Source: Bugula neritina
Lineage: Eukaryota; Bryozoa; Gymnolaemata; Cheilostomatida; Bugulidae
Direction: 5' to 3'
DNA: 64,000 nucleotides
Assembly (NCBI GenBank): GCA_964035545.1
Contig: OZ037769.1
Location: 7,428,429 to 7,492,428, forward strand
Each line of letters begins with the position of its first letter. The first letter of the stretch is position 1. The notes below the pieces were generated by a model. It was not told the DNA's origin and did not search any database. It saw only the letters and a program-made list of their open reading frames with translations. A program made the position numbers and the translations under genes. This document shows positions 14,350-28,800 of this stretch, piece after piece.

Positions 14350-14798
14350 TACTAAATCTAATAGAAATATTTATACTTATAGTACTTTAGTAGTAGTAGT
14401 ACTTTGGTTCAAATAAATTTAAAGCTGTACTAATACTAATAGTAATACTATTACTATTAGTATTAGTAATACTATTAGTATTAGTAATACTATTAGTATT
14501 AGTATCACTATTAGTAATAGTGATACTAATACTAATAGTAATACTAATAGTAATAGTATTACTATTACTATTACTAATAGTAATAGTAATACTATTACTA
14601 TTAGTATTATTATTAGTATTAGTATCACTATTACTAATAGTGATACTAATACTAATAGTATTACTAATACTAATAGTATTACTAATACTAATAGTAATAG
14701 TATTACTATTAGTATTAGTACAGCTTTAAATTTATTTGAACCAAAGTACTACTACTACTAAAGTACTATAAGTATAAATATTTCTATTAGATTTAGTA
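14350..14798. repeat. 449-bp palindrome built of TACTAATAG-type repeats
   Basis: Symmetric about position 14574. The outer parts of the arms are unique sequence (tactaaatctaatag at the left, ctattagatttagta at the right; gtactttggttcaaataaatt against its complement). The inner roughly 300 bases are runs of TAATAC and TAATAG triplet pairs. Because of the symmetry, near-identical 69-codon open frames appear on both strands (14419-14628 minus and 14520-14729 plus). They consist of Leu, Ile and Val only and are repeat shadows, not genes. Confidence 0.9.
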
Positions 14799-15109
14799 TA
14801 AATTTAAAGTTGTACTAATACTAATAGTATTAGTATTAGTACAACTTTAAATTTATTTGAACCAAAGTGCGATTGCTACCACAATTATATAAAATGTGTG
14901 ACAATTTGAAGAGACGCTTTAATGTAATTTACTAAAGTACTATAAGTATAAATATTTCTATTAGATTTAGTATAAATTTAAAGTTGTACTAATACTAATA
15001 GTATTAGTACCTATTAGTACAACTTTAAATTTATTTGAACCAAAGTGCGATTGCTACCACAATTATATAAAATGTGTGACAATTTGAAGAGACGCTTTAA
15101 TGTAATTTA
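14757..15109 (+). repeat. Tandem duplication of a ~175-bp unit
   Basis: Two direct copies, about 14757-14929 and 14929-15109. Each runs from actaaagtactataagtat through a small internal palindrome (ttaaagttgtactaatac and its complement) to the shared single-copy tail gcgattgctaccacaatt and gagacgctttaatgtaattt. The first copy overlaps the right arm of the large palindrome. Confidence 0.88.
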
Positions 15110-15124
15110 TTATACTGATTGTTT

Positions 15125-15424
15125 ATTTAGAACGTTCGCGTTACTCACCCGTGGCTGTTGTAGTAATTGCTACTAGTGTTGCGCGTAGACAGCTTTATTA
15201 TTTTGATTACAAATGGCTGCTTCACTACCACGATGAATAGAGTTATCCTGCGTTAATTTCTGTGGGAAATCCATGATTTGTTGTAGGTAACACTTTGCAA
15301 AGAAAAAGAGCTGATTGGTGGAAACCGAAGTTGCGGTTCCACACGGACAACTGATCATTGAGCAAATCATATACGCGACCAGGTGTTTGAAATTAGTGGA
15401 AGTGCCGAAGGAAAAACCGATTTG
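15125..15424 (+). promoter_or_regulatory. Probable promoter and 5'UTR exon of RASSF-like gene
   Basis: This stretch is richer in G, C and CpG than its surroundings (acgttcgcgtt, ttgcgcgtag, atacgcgacc). It ends in a good donor, TTTG|GTAAGC, with the exon end at 15424. A matching acceptor, TCTGTTTAG, lies at about 16848, just before the first coding exon. I infer a non-coding first exon and core promoter here. The transcription start itself cannot be seen. Confidence 0.5.
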
Positions 15425-16848
15425 GTAAGCTACTAACTCTGGGCTAACATTTTAAAGCATAATTATGTCAGTGTTATTTTTTTTAAACAAATTCAAGCAA
15501 TTTTTATGATATTTATCAAGTTGAAACTATGCTGACAGTCAAAATCATACTGATTTTCGTAAGGCTAGTCATAATGATAAAACTGACTCTGACTCTGAGC
15601 GTAACTCAAACTCACTAACTGAAAGTGAAAGTCATAGTCATAGTGATAGTCATACTCATACTCATACATCATTATCATACTCGTACTGATACTGTCATAC
15701 TCATACTGATAGTGATGATACTCATAAGTCATAAGACATAACATTAACATAGTCGTACTCATAAGCTTAAAACTGATGAAGTTCAACAGTAACTGTAAGT
15801 CAAAGTGTAACATAAGCTAAAGCAGTAAGTGTAACTGTAAGACTTAGACTAACTGGAACTCTAAATCAAAGTTTAACTCACACTCATAATCATAATTATT
15901 ATGATAATTATATTCATACAGATAGTGATTAGCCATTAACTTTAAGATTAAACCAAGAGTCTTGGTAAAAGCAAAACTAACCCTATGCCTGGTCAGGTGT
16001 CACTATCGACGACTTTTAGTCAGTAACTGTAGCTGTAAGTCACGTTGACATTCACATTGACTTAGAGTATCATGGACAATAAATAGTGAATAAATTTAAT
16101 GTTTATACTTATAGTTATACTTGTAGTTATAATTTAAGCTTGTAGTAATAGTCACTAGTAACATTTAAAGCTATACCTATACTCATACATACTTATACTT
16201 ATACATACTCATAGTGATACTGATAGTATAACAAAAAGTATAAGTAGTAGTATTACTATAACTCTAAGTATAACTTACATTGAGTTTTACTTTTACTATT
16301 AATAATGTTAATAGTATTACTATGTCTATTAGTATTACATAGTATCAACTATCACTATCTTAATCTGTGATACTAAGTGTATTACTATTGGTATTACTAT
16401 TCATAGTAGGCCTACTACCACTAGTACAGTATTAGTTATGCTTATAAACTTGACTTACTCTTGGTATTACACAGTATGACTATAACTTATAGTTTTACCC
16501 AGAGTTAGATTTAGATAATATTGCGATTGTCTGTATTACTAATACTATTACTATTAGTGCCAAGCATAATATTGATTATAATAATTAAGATTTAAGATTA
16601 AGAATAAAATACTAAATTAATGATACTGAAATTCAAAATAGAAAACAAAAGCTTTAAATAACCTACGTGTGTACATTTTTCCTTCGATGGTGTTACATGT
16701 ACCTAATTCATAATCCTTGCCCAATTATTACCCTTATGGTCACTGTAATAAATCTTGTGATAAATTTTAATTGATTAGATATTTTTATAATACATTGAAA
16801 TGAATTTTATATAATTGTCTCACAGGTTTTCTGTTACATCTGTTTAGG
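15425..16848 (+). other. RASSF 5'UTR intron with simple repeats
   Basis: Putative intron separating the 5'UTR exon from coding exon 1. It holds degenerate short repeats such as catactcatactcatagtgat (15565-15920) and TACTAT/ATAGTA-rich sequence (16100-16560). No exon was recognised inside. Confidence 0.5.
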
Positions 16849-16885
16849 AAAAAGGAAGTATTTGTGTGACTTACAAACAAATATA

Positions 16886-19800
16886 ATGGAATCGTCAGCA
16901 GCAGAAAGTTCTGCAAGTCATTTTGGAGTCAAGTTACGAAAGGTCACAGGTTCAGGTTCAAATGAGAAAATTAACATCACAGCTGGAATAACCAGAAGGT
17001 CCACACCAAGCCCTGCTGGCTCTTACAGCTCACTGAATAGTGATAGTGGGACTGGAAAGTCTAGTGGGAGGCGACCTGCTAGTGCACTAAGTAACCAAGT
17101 AGCCCTTAGACAAGAAATAGCTGAAAAACAGGCGATAGAAAGACGGAAGAAATGTAGTAGTACCAGCAGTCGCTCATGGGATAGCAAATCTAAGCCTGCA
17201 ATTCCACCAAAACCCGTCTTGAAGAACAGTTCCTCATTAGGAAGTATATCTAAACCGAGTGGCAATGGTGGTGTGATCCGTAAACCCATTGTGACTCGTA
17301 GGAGGTCACCTGATACTAGTGGATCACCCAGTAGAAGTAGCAAAGCTTTTAAAGAAGTCTCTAAATTTGGCGATAAACCTGAAACTGAAAAATCCTGGCT
17401 TGACCCACTCTATAAGAAGTATGAAGAAGTTACGCCTTTAGTGCAATCACTCTATCATCATATCACAAAGGTGCTAGAAGTTCAAGGTCAGTGTACTACA
17501 CCTCAACCTTTTATATAATAATCTTAGTCTTCGGTGTAATACAATTCAGTTTATAACAGAATGCATTTTAGCATAATTTTGATTATACATCTCAGTCTAC
17601 TATATAATACATTTCAGCCTACTTATAATACACCTTCCCATTTATATAATACAATTCAGCCCTAGATATAATACATCTTGCTGGTCTTGGCTACACTTCA
17701 ACCACATGCAAAATAGTCTACATCCTCCACTCTAAGTAAAATACACTTGACCAGCTCTAATAAGGAGTACTGGAATGTAGTGTGTTGACTAGATATATTG
17801 ATATATGTAATCTCAGCTTACACATCCTTAAGATCAACGATAGAACATTCTAGAAACATTTATGCCACATGTGTGGCTAGATGTCTATCTTTTTTGGCAA
17901 ATATTGAAAGTTATTGCATCTGATATTCTATTAATAGAATAATTGCTGTTTAACATAACAAAAGATAAAACCTATTATAATGGTCTGTTTGTTTGTTAGC
18001 CTCAGATGTATACTGCAAACATTACGTTAAGACTGTGATGTACAGATTAATGGCTATAGTTGAAAATTAGGCACATTATTTCCAGCAATACTGCTACTGA
18101 TTTTTATAATCATTAATAGACCTTCTGTGATGCTATATTTTTAATTGCTATTCCTGCCCGTAATTATAGTTTCTTAGAGCAGTAATTGTAAAAAGTATCT
18201 CCCTTTCTTATTGGATACTCAATAGTAAACATCTTTCTAATTGGATAATGATCCCATCAGTACATATTAATTACTGATTCTGCTAACTGCTTTCAAGTTC
18301 TTTGTTATAAACTGTAGTGGCCTACGCTCAGAGAATGTATCTGGAGTACCAGACTGACTACAACAAAGAGGCCAGGAAGTGGCGTAATGTCAGGTCAGTC
18401 ATCTCCCCTCGTAAGTGTTGGAAATTTTGTCATAACTGCAAGATATTTATGCTGCCGAATGGCTACCCAGTCTATATCTCTGTACTTACTGCTCAGGGAA
18501 CAGTCTTGCTGGATTTAAATGTTGCCAAGTTCTCATGTGCCTACCAGAGCTGTCCAAGACATATTTTTGACAAGTTTGTATTGAGAAACCAGCCACCTTC
18601 ATAACAACCTGCTATTCAGTGACGTTTTAGATAAAATTCTAAAAAAAAGACTTATAGTAGTAGCCTATAATGTATGTAGCTCCAGTGGGACGTTTATCAC
18701 ACAGTCCAGTGTTTCAGATGTGAGATGCTATTTAATTTGTAATCAGAATGAGACCAGAGGGTTGATATATTAATCAATACCTCTTCAGATCTCATCATTA
18801 TGAGAGCAGTTCAGCTGATACACGTAGCTATCTCCTATCTATATACACTTCAACCCAGCTCTCATTCTTTTTTCTCACTTGAATTTACATTTGATAAGTT
18901 TTAATAAGTCTTTAGAGGAAGAGGTTGATGGTGTTAAACAGTATGAAACCGTTACCATGCCTACCAATCTGTTATTATTGTATGTCTTCTACAGGTTGTC
19001 TCGCAGGGCCTGGCATTCTCACAACTTTCTGGCTGTCGGGCTGCCGGAGCCGACGTGGTGCGACATGTGCGCTGGTGTCATGTGGGGTAGATGTGTGGTC
19101 TGTCTACAATGTGTTAGTAAGTCTTCATCAAATCTATATTCATATTTTACCATTTACCTACACAGCTGAGTGCAAGAAAGCTGAATTTCTACGACATTTT
19201 TATTTTGCTGAATGTCTTTCATGTATTGATATTCAGCATTGACTGTTGTGTATGGTGTGTGGTATGTCCAGGAGGTAGAGTTAAAATTTCTTACAAACTG
19301 TTGGTATAGTTGCAGAGTTTATGAACTATGTGTCTTTGCAAGCCAGTTCTGTTCAGACAGGGTCTTTACTTTTTCTACTATGTTATAACACCAGTATGAT
19401 AGTCACTGAAAGATGAAATTATGGTTTTAGTATTGATATTAGCTGATGGTTGTGATAAAACAGTGTTAATCCAAGCTGGCAGGTATTAGTGCTAGTCACT
19501 GGAGTGTGCCAGTCATAAAACACATGAGTTGGCAAAATCACACATCCATGATAGCTGGAATGCCCCACATCCAAATAGTAGTGCTCTCACCATATCTCAT
19601 GACATTCCATAGGTCACGAGAAAGGCTTGAACCCGTTTTGTGGCTTATGTATGTGTGTATAGGGACAAAATGGCCAAATTTAACGGAGCTAAAGATGATA
19701 TTCTTCTGTGTCATGAGGTGAAATTTTGGGACCAGCAGCTTAGGGAGAAAGCACTGTAATACAAATTTATATAATGAATGAATATAATTGGTGAAGGAGC

Positions 19801-22800
19801 AGCGTGCTGTCTACATAGGTGGAGATGTTGGCAAGTGTGAGGCTGGTCACAGGATGCTGCCAGCTCTTATCTCTTCAGTATTTGATTTCCTTCCATCTGC
19901 ATATTTCCTGAACTCGTGCAGTATTGTGAATGTTCACAGGTTTATGTGATGCAATACTCTGTATACTGGCCACATATAGCCCACACTCCTTTAGGTAACA
20001 CTACTGTACTAGCCAGCTCTGACTGCATTATATATCAGCAAGAGTGTTTGCTGTCAAGACAATTAAATGCTGACTACAACAGGCTAATTTATAGTGTTGT
20101 TTACTTCCTACTTGAGATTTTAGTTCTACCTTCAGTTGAGAAAAAAATTATCTCTAATTTCACACCTTCAGACTTATTGCAGAGGGTTCACTCACAAGTT
20201 TGCTATTTAATGTTGACCCCATAGTCCACTGGTTTTCGTAAGAAATATTAGTCACTGCTTACTCATTCAACTTCTGTCTTTTGACTATCCTTATGCAAAG
20301 GCAGGCCTATTGCAAAATGTTTGCCACCGATAATGTGTAGGAAGTATTATCTTCTCTACCAGTAGCCTACAGTACTCTCAAGTATCTGGGGCCTCTTCCA
20401 TAGTTTGGTGTATGAGTGGAAAATGTAGGAGTGCTAGATTGGTTGTTATGGTAGTGGTGGTAGTGGTAGTAGTAGTGGTAGTAGTAGTATGTGACTCATT
20501 ATATAGTGATAGTTTTCAGTTCAGTGGTTACATACATCTTCACATGGTTACATACATCTACACATGGTTACATACATCTACACATGGTTACACACATCTA
20601 CACATGGTTACACACATCTACACATGGTTACATACATCTACACATGGTTACATACACATCTTAGTGACCGAGTAATCTAGTTTTGTCAATAACCAGTTAC
20701 TAATGACATCTTGGCCAGTCAAATAGTGAATGTGACCTTACCACAATTCTTGCCAATAAACTGTGGAAAAACACTTAGCTGTTGTGTCAGCATTCCACAA
20801 GGCATGTCAAGGCGGGTATCATGGGACACCAACGCTGCCGGCTGGTCCCCTGTGCACAGCTGTCTGTTTCCAGGCAGCTTCTGTCTGCATTTACTGTTAA
20901 TAGTCAGATATGCCTGGAGTCACTTCTAATCTTTTGCTGGTCTCTGCATCTGGTACATGAAGCAGTTCCAGCTTTAGCAGTAGAGCTAAATAAACTGTAC
21001 TATAAACTATATAAACTATACTATAAGTAATACCTTACTAGTAGGGTCAGTGTCTTTTGGATGACTAACAGGTGTGCTACCACTTAGTTCTACACTATTA
21101 GAGTAAGAATATTAGTAATTATTGTATTCACCATTATATAAAGGTATAACTGCAGAGGGCTAAATACACAGGCTAGACTAGCTTTTGTTACCCTGACGCA
21201 GCTTACCTTATGCCATCTCATAGGCCAGACTGCTGACATATTATATCTAGCAGATCAATCTTAATTCTGTTGTGATTTTGACTTGAGGGCCCTAATGACT
21301 CGTCTCACCATCTGTCCTCTACTTTACCAGATCCAAAAATATATCATGTGGAATCAATACTGGTGTATATATTATGATGATCCCGAAACTGTCATCCTGT
21401 AACATATAATCAACAGTAAGGCTTTGTTGATACATTAGTTTCAGGTAGGGATACAGGCTGCACTCCTATTTTTCCACGGCAGTGTAACTTTTTCCACTAG
21501 CAAGAATTCTGGTCTGTTTCTAAGATATAATATGGAAGGTCACGATTATGAGGTGGTTAGTTGGCAGCTGTAGTTTATTGTATGCACTCACTGCACGCTG
21601 CCCTGTATAGCTAGCCACCTAGTGTGGGGTTCAATGTTTTGCAATGATTAGCCTTTATAGGGCTGAAATAACAATACTCTATTGCTTTATGGCCCCAGCA
21701 GTAACTAGCAGGGAGCAATTACCCTGGCGGACTTGCCTCTTATCTCAACTTTGAGTTGCTAGTTGTTAGTAAACCCGGGATTTCTTACAACTGACTTGCA
21801 GCTGAAGAAGTTTATATTATCTGAGAACAGCTTCTGACTCAAACATCATTTGGGCCGATTTCAAAAGATATTATGGAGTAGATTACCAATAAACATGTAA
21901 TCAATAGGATTAGGGGTTTATAGTTGGAGACAAGTTTATATCTCTTGCTGAAATGACTCATCACTATTTTTTGGCAGTTGTTCTTGCCATACATTGTATA
22001 TGCATTTGCTCTTCCTAAAAATAATATAGTACTTCAGTAGTGCTGTAATTGCCATTTACTATTTCGGATGAATAGCTGGTTTTTAAATTCACACAGATGT
22101 GGGTGGAGCAGTTATTGATTGTAAACAAAGATAAATAACTTTTACATATTTTACAATAATTTGTATACATGTTCTGTGAAGTTAAACTCCCAAAGCTACC
22201 TAGCAGGTACTGTAACAATGAATTACCATAAAACTCCTCCTGTTGTAACGTTGTTCATGTAATCACTAAAATACTATCAAATATGTCACCTTGAAGCTAT
22301 GGTTACGCCGGTGTTCAGCTATATTTACTCCACTTAATGCACATATTTATATGAAATAATACAAGAGAACTGAAGCTGAGTTGGAGATAGTGTGTACTAT
22401 ATACAGCACTGAATGCAAAGCTGGTCATGGAAAATACTGCTATGATAGTAAAGGGAAAGTCTTTCTTGGATGTTGATTTTTCCTTTTGATTCATTTTCAA
22501 TATTGTTGTTTTGACTTTCATTGACTAAGATGGTGATTCAAGTCTTTAAACTCAGTTATTATTGTGACACACTGTGCTAATGTGCTAATGATAGAAGATG
22601 GTATTTATAAACTTATAGGTTTTCTCATAGAATATCACTCTAATCCTATACTGTCCCACTCTAGTCCTATACTAGTCCACTCTAGCTCTATACTGGCCTA
22701 CTCTGTTCCTATACTGTCTCTCTTTAGACTTATGCTGTCCCTCTCTAATCCTATACTGTCCCACTCTAGTCCTATACTAGCCCACACTAGCTCTATACTG

Positions 22801-25800
22801 GCCTACTCTGTTCCTATACTGGACCTCTTTAGTCCCGATACCAGCCCACTGTAGTTCAGTCCCATACTGGCCCACTGTAGTTCAGTCCCATACCGGCCCA
22901 CTGTAGTTCAGTCCCATACCGGCCCACTGTAGTTCAGTCCCATACCGGCCCACTGTAGTTCAGTCCCATACTGGCCCACTGTAGTTTAGTCCCATACTGG
23001 CCCACTGTAGTTCAGTCCCATACTGGCCCACTCTATTCTTTTACTCATCTCAGGAACAGTGACTGGTAACTAAGCTCTTCAGGGTTTAACCATTGGCAGA
23101 AATGGACTCTTTGAATTTTTAAATCTTCCCAAAGGTGTAATCAACAGCAGCTTTTCTGTGTTCAGCCGGTTTCTATTCTTACTTAGCATCTCCCGCTGTA
23201 CTAGTAGCTCTACTGACCTTCTGTCACTGCGAGTCTGGTTAGCACTACCATTATTCATCCTCAAAGTGTTATATACTAGAATCTAGAATCTAGATACTTA
23301 TCTCACAGATGTTGGATTACTTAGCCTTATTGTTAATGGTGTCAATTGCATAATTACAATACCACTGATAGAAATGTGAAGACCTATTTTGTAGTGTGTT
23401 TCATTATTATTAATTATGCCCATAGTTATGACCCATTCTGGGGTTTATTCCTCCTTTACTTATGAAGCAATCTCCACGTGATTTGACCAAACTCTGTGCA
23501 GATGGCTTCATCCTGGAGGGTTTATTTGAAGTTTGCCAGGCTGTGTGGTCTCTTTGTGTTTTCACTAAAAGCTGTATTGCTTTTGTTTTTTATACACTTA
23601 ATAGGTGGTAGTTATATGAGAAGTTGTCTTCTTTAATATCTCTAGTTACCATTTCTACTAGAACTTACTCTTTGAATTGTTATATCCAGATAGTGTTTCA
23701 GTGTAACTCTACCATCAGAACAACAGGTTTGACGCATCACTCCATTAGTATGTATATAGCAGTATATTGTTTATAGAGTGTAGCATCCGAATCTACTGGT
23801 ATCATGCCTACTTGTTTATAACGTAAGTTATGACTGTATGTAGTACTTGCGTTCATGGATGCAGTCACATTGTTGAATGCATCACTAAACCAGGTGAACT
23901 GATAAACAATGGTGGAAGTACTAAAACTAATTAATTATATATTAAAATATTTTGCTGTTTATGTGCACTGCTTACATATTGCATTGAATAACTGATATCT
24001 CCATCATTTGATGAAGATGTAAAGATTGAACTAAAAATTAGCAATTCAAGATGAGAGAATTTGCATGTTGGTGCCCCATGAGAGGTTTTGGTCTCCACCT
24101 GTTGGTTTGTCAATACTGTAGATCTTCTCTAAAATATAACCCAGGTTCCTTTCATTAACCTGTACAGTCCTGAAACCCTCCAATCCACCCTAATGCCTGG
24201 TAGAGAGGTTTACTACATGCTTGTTGTATATTAATTATCACTGCTAACACATCCTTAAGGAGTAAATCCAGTGTGCAAATTAATAGCTCTGTTTGAGATA
24301 AGAACTGGCTGTCTAAATCAATCCTGCCGAGTCAGCAAGTAGCAATACTTCCACATCATCAGCTGGCAGCAGCTCCCAGCAGCTCCCAGCAGCTCTGATT
24401 GGTGTTTCTATAGCAACTCATGTTTCTCAGTTTATTTGGTGATGAGTCAGCAAACTGATTTATGTTGTAAATAAATAAATAACAACAGTTGAGTACAATA
24501 ACTAGTCAACTGTTTTACCTAAACTACAACATGGAAACTTGATATCTGAAAATATCGCTGAGGTAATGTGAATGAGTAATTTTACTATTGCTTGACATTG
24601 AATATCCTCAAGCAAGGAAGATTATGCAAGAACTGTCATTGCAGTAACTATTTCTGTTGTTAAGGAATTATATTAAACTTAATCACATGTTAGAATGGGG
24701 CTAAAGAATTGCAATATTTGTTCAACATGAACCTTAGAATAGCATTTCTCCTATGATTATAGCCATACTGGCTACGTGTATTCCTACTTGATTAGTTATG
24801 TTGGTTTCAATGGAAGTTGGCACATGGTAATAATCTCAGCGGTGAAAATATTTAGCTTCAAGTTTTGGAGTTGTCTTCACCTGATGGTTTTTCTTCCTCT
24901 ATAATATATTATGTAGGCACAGTCTTTGAGAGGCATGTTTATCATATTTCTCTTCTAAATCAATTGTAACGCAGATATTATTCTGATACATCAGTCAGCT
25001 GTAATCCATTAGATGGTTTATGCTAAGAATTTATGGCTAAATATAGATTAATATGTTAGTAGAAGCTAATTATATACCCCACTAATTATACGTATACTTC
25101 AGTGCACCTTATTATACATATACTTCAGTGCACCTTATTATATCTTGGGGGTTTCAGGCCTAATGCTGACTAGGCACAAAGGACTGCATGCTGTTAATAT
25201 GTCAGCAACTTGATATTGATGTATTAGTTGATAAGTTCTGCACTTGGGATGTTTCATCGTGATTCCAAATTCTTGCTGCAGACCTGCAAATCCACGACAG
25301 AACTTCTTGTCAGGAAAGTGTCCTCCTTGGTGACACTAAATGTTTTGAGTCTGCAGTAAATGTTGGATCATTCGTCATCATTCCATTCTCCATGCTTATA
25401 TATTTTGTGCTTCAAGTAAACAAGTTGACATTTTCTTGGATTTCTTTTGGCAGCTTTAGTCTAAAAACTGGCTCATTAACTAAGTTTAATAACTTCCAAG
25501 TTTTTTCTGCAATATGTTAAAAAGTGTTGCAATACAAAAAAAAACATTTACTGGTTAGAAACGTCATATTTCTCGAATATAACTTGTTTTTGTGGCATGT
25601 CAGGCAATAATTCTGTTTTGCCAAATGCTGCCAGGCTATAAGCTGGATGCTGCCAGCTGATTTTCTGCCAATGTTTCCATTTACCAACCCTGCCATTTTT
25701 TGTGTTCTAATTGAGCTTTAAGTGTACACATTCACTAACAGGCTGTCACAAAAAACTCATTATAAAGTTGACAGTGTGTAAAAGCACATTTTACGTGTGC

Positions 25801-28800
25801 CTGCCAGACTTGGAAAATTTTTTGGCTTCTGTCTGCGGTACAGTGCATCAACTAATTTGGAGTTGTGTACTCATATGATTGCTTCTTTTCTCGTTACTTG
25901 ATAGTTACAAGCCATTTAATAGGATAAATTTCTATATTTTCTATAGAAGGAGTTCCAAAATTGCACTTAGTTGTATATTTTGTAGTTAATCTAATAAATA
26001 ATTACTCTGAAATCTAGCTTATTAGATTTTAAATTAATTCCTCTATCTTGTTTTTATTTGGGAGTTATCTTTTCTAAAAGGCCTCGTTATTTGAGTAATA
26101 TTGGAGTTGTATTCTCTTACACCAACTCGCTTGAAAGTATAATTCTATTGGCTTGTGGATTCACACTTATTTAAGATTATAAATTATCTGCCTGGTTCAA
26201 TTGTTTACAATGTTGTGAATTATGTTAAGTAACATTATTCATAATGAAAAGTTATGCTTTGAAAGTAATATCGCAGTTTCACCTATACTAGTGCTAGAAT
26301 ATTAATTATGTTATACTGTATACTTGTTATGCTATTGAGTTATTTTGTAGTTACCAACTTACTATATATATATAATGAATTACGTTGTTAGCTTGTTACC
26401 ACAATGAAAGAGTTCATTCAACTCTTTAAGTTAGTGCGTTCATACATTGATGTTGATCATATTACTTGTTATCACATTATGTACACTGATTACGTAGCAT
26501 TGCAGCTAATAAAATTTGGATAAGAAAGCAACCATCCACTCAGGTGGCGACAATTACTCATAACTCAAATATTCTCAATGATTCGATTGCTTTGTGAGAT
26601 TGACAGGGAAATTAGAGTTTGTTTGTTCAAACTTGATTAGACAATGAGTCACTTTGAAACATAACACATTAACAAGTCTCGATTGATCAACAACACTGTG
26701 TTTCAGTGAAGGTTCTTGGCAGGTGCTCCCATCTTCTGCATAAACATTTACTTGCACTGGTCTCATTGCCTATGAAGGGTAATAGAGTGAAAATTGTGGA
26801 AAATAACTGCTGAAATCAATAGCCTATTATGTTCATATTTATGGTTGATAAACTCTATGAAATGTAGCTTTGCTAATGAATTAAATCAAAGTGTTATTCT
26901 TTTTTTATTGTTTGAGAAATGCACATGTTTTGTGTCAGATCAAATCTATTTAATAAATAATAGGTCGTTGATACCAAATCTGAGCATAAAGAGGCAATTA
27001 AACGCTATGGAATTAAAATGAAGCCTGCCAGCCCTTTGAAGTCCATGCTTAGTAACTAATCAGCTATGAGCTGTGTACAGTCGTGTAGATGTTGCCATTC
27101 TGTTATCAGTTCTTGGAGTATTTAGTTGTGGGACAGCAGCAGGTTACTGGTAGAGCTAGTTCTCAGTACACTGGGTACTAGTTGACCACATCTGTTAGTT
27201 GTACTCTGTTTAGATGTAATTCTTTGGCATCGAGTGCTCCCGTAATATAAACAGCTTAGGGAGTGCAGAAGTTTAAGCTGGTGTTTATTTATATTGTGCA
27301 ACATCGACTAGAGCTCTGATGGTGATATGTGCAGATAACGGTTGTCACTGGCTGTAAGAATTTGACCCTTAAACTTCATTTTGTAATCCTTACCTGGATA
27401 TCAACTGGCAGAATTACATTCAAACGGAATTTCAACTTCAGCTGGAAGGGAACTATTAAAATATTTCTGCAAATTCTTCCTTGAGAGAAGTACGTATACT
27501 ACACTGGATAACGTAGCTGGTTGGTGACAACCAGGCGGAACTAGGAGCAGCTAGTTGATTGGATTAGGGTGGTGCGATCTACTAAGAGCCTATAATAATA
27601 TATACAATACACGTGGGATATATTATTATAGACAGTGCTATCAGCTACGTTGCACCTGAGTATATTTTTTATGGGAGAGATAAGCATTGTTTATGAGTTA
27701 TTAGCTATTATCAAGCTTACCTGCCTACAGCAAATGTAAGGAGAGCAGCAAACAGGAGCTTTTCTAAATGAGTAGCAAAGGTAAAAAGTCGAGTTCACTC
27801 AAACCTCAAGAAGGCGTGTCACCACGCAGGAGTTCCAGTATGTCATCATCAGACAAGCAAAGACATAGACTGAGTACCTCTAATAGGTCCTCAGATGTTA
27901 GGCTACGACCCGCACCAGGTGGGGACCAGAAATCTCCTAGACCACTGGGTATATCTCGGAGTAAATCGAGTCAAGCTGTGACGACTCTGGACTCGCAATC
28001 TAATCACATGACTTTCTATAGCAAGCAGGGAGTGTTATCAGCTTCCCCTGTGCCGGCAGCTGTTTTACCAGCATACAATAATAATAACAACAGCACCCCT
28101 TCACCAAAGATGGTACCAATATCTAGACCAAAAAACCCAGGCCGAGCCCGGAGTGGATACATGATACACAGGTCAGAGGGGCTGTCGGACCTCTCTAACA
28201 TTCAGGAGATTCCAGGGTTCTACGGCAGCATAGCCAATATCTTGGAGGAGTTTCAAAGGCAGATGGCTGCCGGCAAGTCTGAGAAGACTGGAACATCTCA
28301 ACATACCAGAGCTGACAGAGTGCAGGGTTCACCGAAGACTAGTACTAGTAGAATAGGTGAGTTCTATTATTCAACATTTAGCTCTAGCAGGTAGTAGGCC
28401 TGTTTTTACTGTATATTTGTGAGTCACCTTCAACAGTTGGTTAAATATAAATACTATTTCCAACACTGAATTACAGGCAATCTAGTGATATTTAATTATT
28501 TGTATAATTATATGATTATTGATAATCCCTGGTGAATATACATATGCTAGATTATCCATCTGGTGGCATCAGTATGAAATTGCATGATTTATAGCAGCCA
28601 AGCTCATTCAAGCTGCACATTTGTTAGACAGATGGGCCAGATGTAGATACTGAATTCTTACTAACATAAACTTAAATATTGTTAGTTAATGACTTGCTGC
28701 CTTGGGTGCAAGCAGCCATGTTGATTAGGTCTGCTGCTATACTATAATATATTATAAACACGGTTACACGCTGAGGTGATAGACTGAGGTAATAGACGCA

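Larger units (their letters stand above)
19117..27767 (+). other. RASSF long intron splitting the C1 domain, first part
   Basis: About 8.6 kb between the exon carrying the first half of the C1 zinc finger and a probable alternative first exon at 27768. It contains a MITE copy (19577-19757), a GTGGTA run (20447-20490), a 20-bp minisatellite (20521-20660) and a larger minisatellite (22640-23035). No other exon was recognised. The open frames in it are unsupported. Confidence 0.6.

Noticed and set aside
14419-14729. Two near-identical 69-codon Leu/Ile/Val frames on opposite strands
   Set aside because: They are produced by the symmetric TAATAC-type palindrome. They have pure repeat composition and no gene structure.
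18317-18604. 95-codon frame extending past RASSF exon 2
   Set aside because: A donor at 18394 (CAG|GTCAGT) joins in phase to the C1 exon at 18995. The rest of the frame is intron read-through.
22564-22854. 96-codon frame rich in ILSHSSPIL
   Set aside because: It is a translation of the 21-base minisatellite and lies in a RASSF intron.
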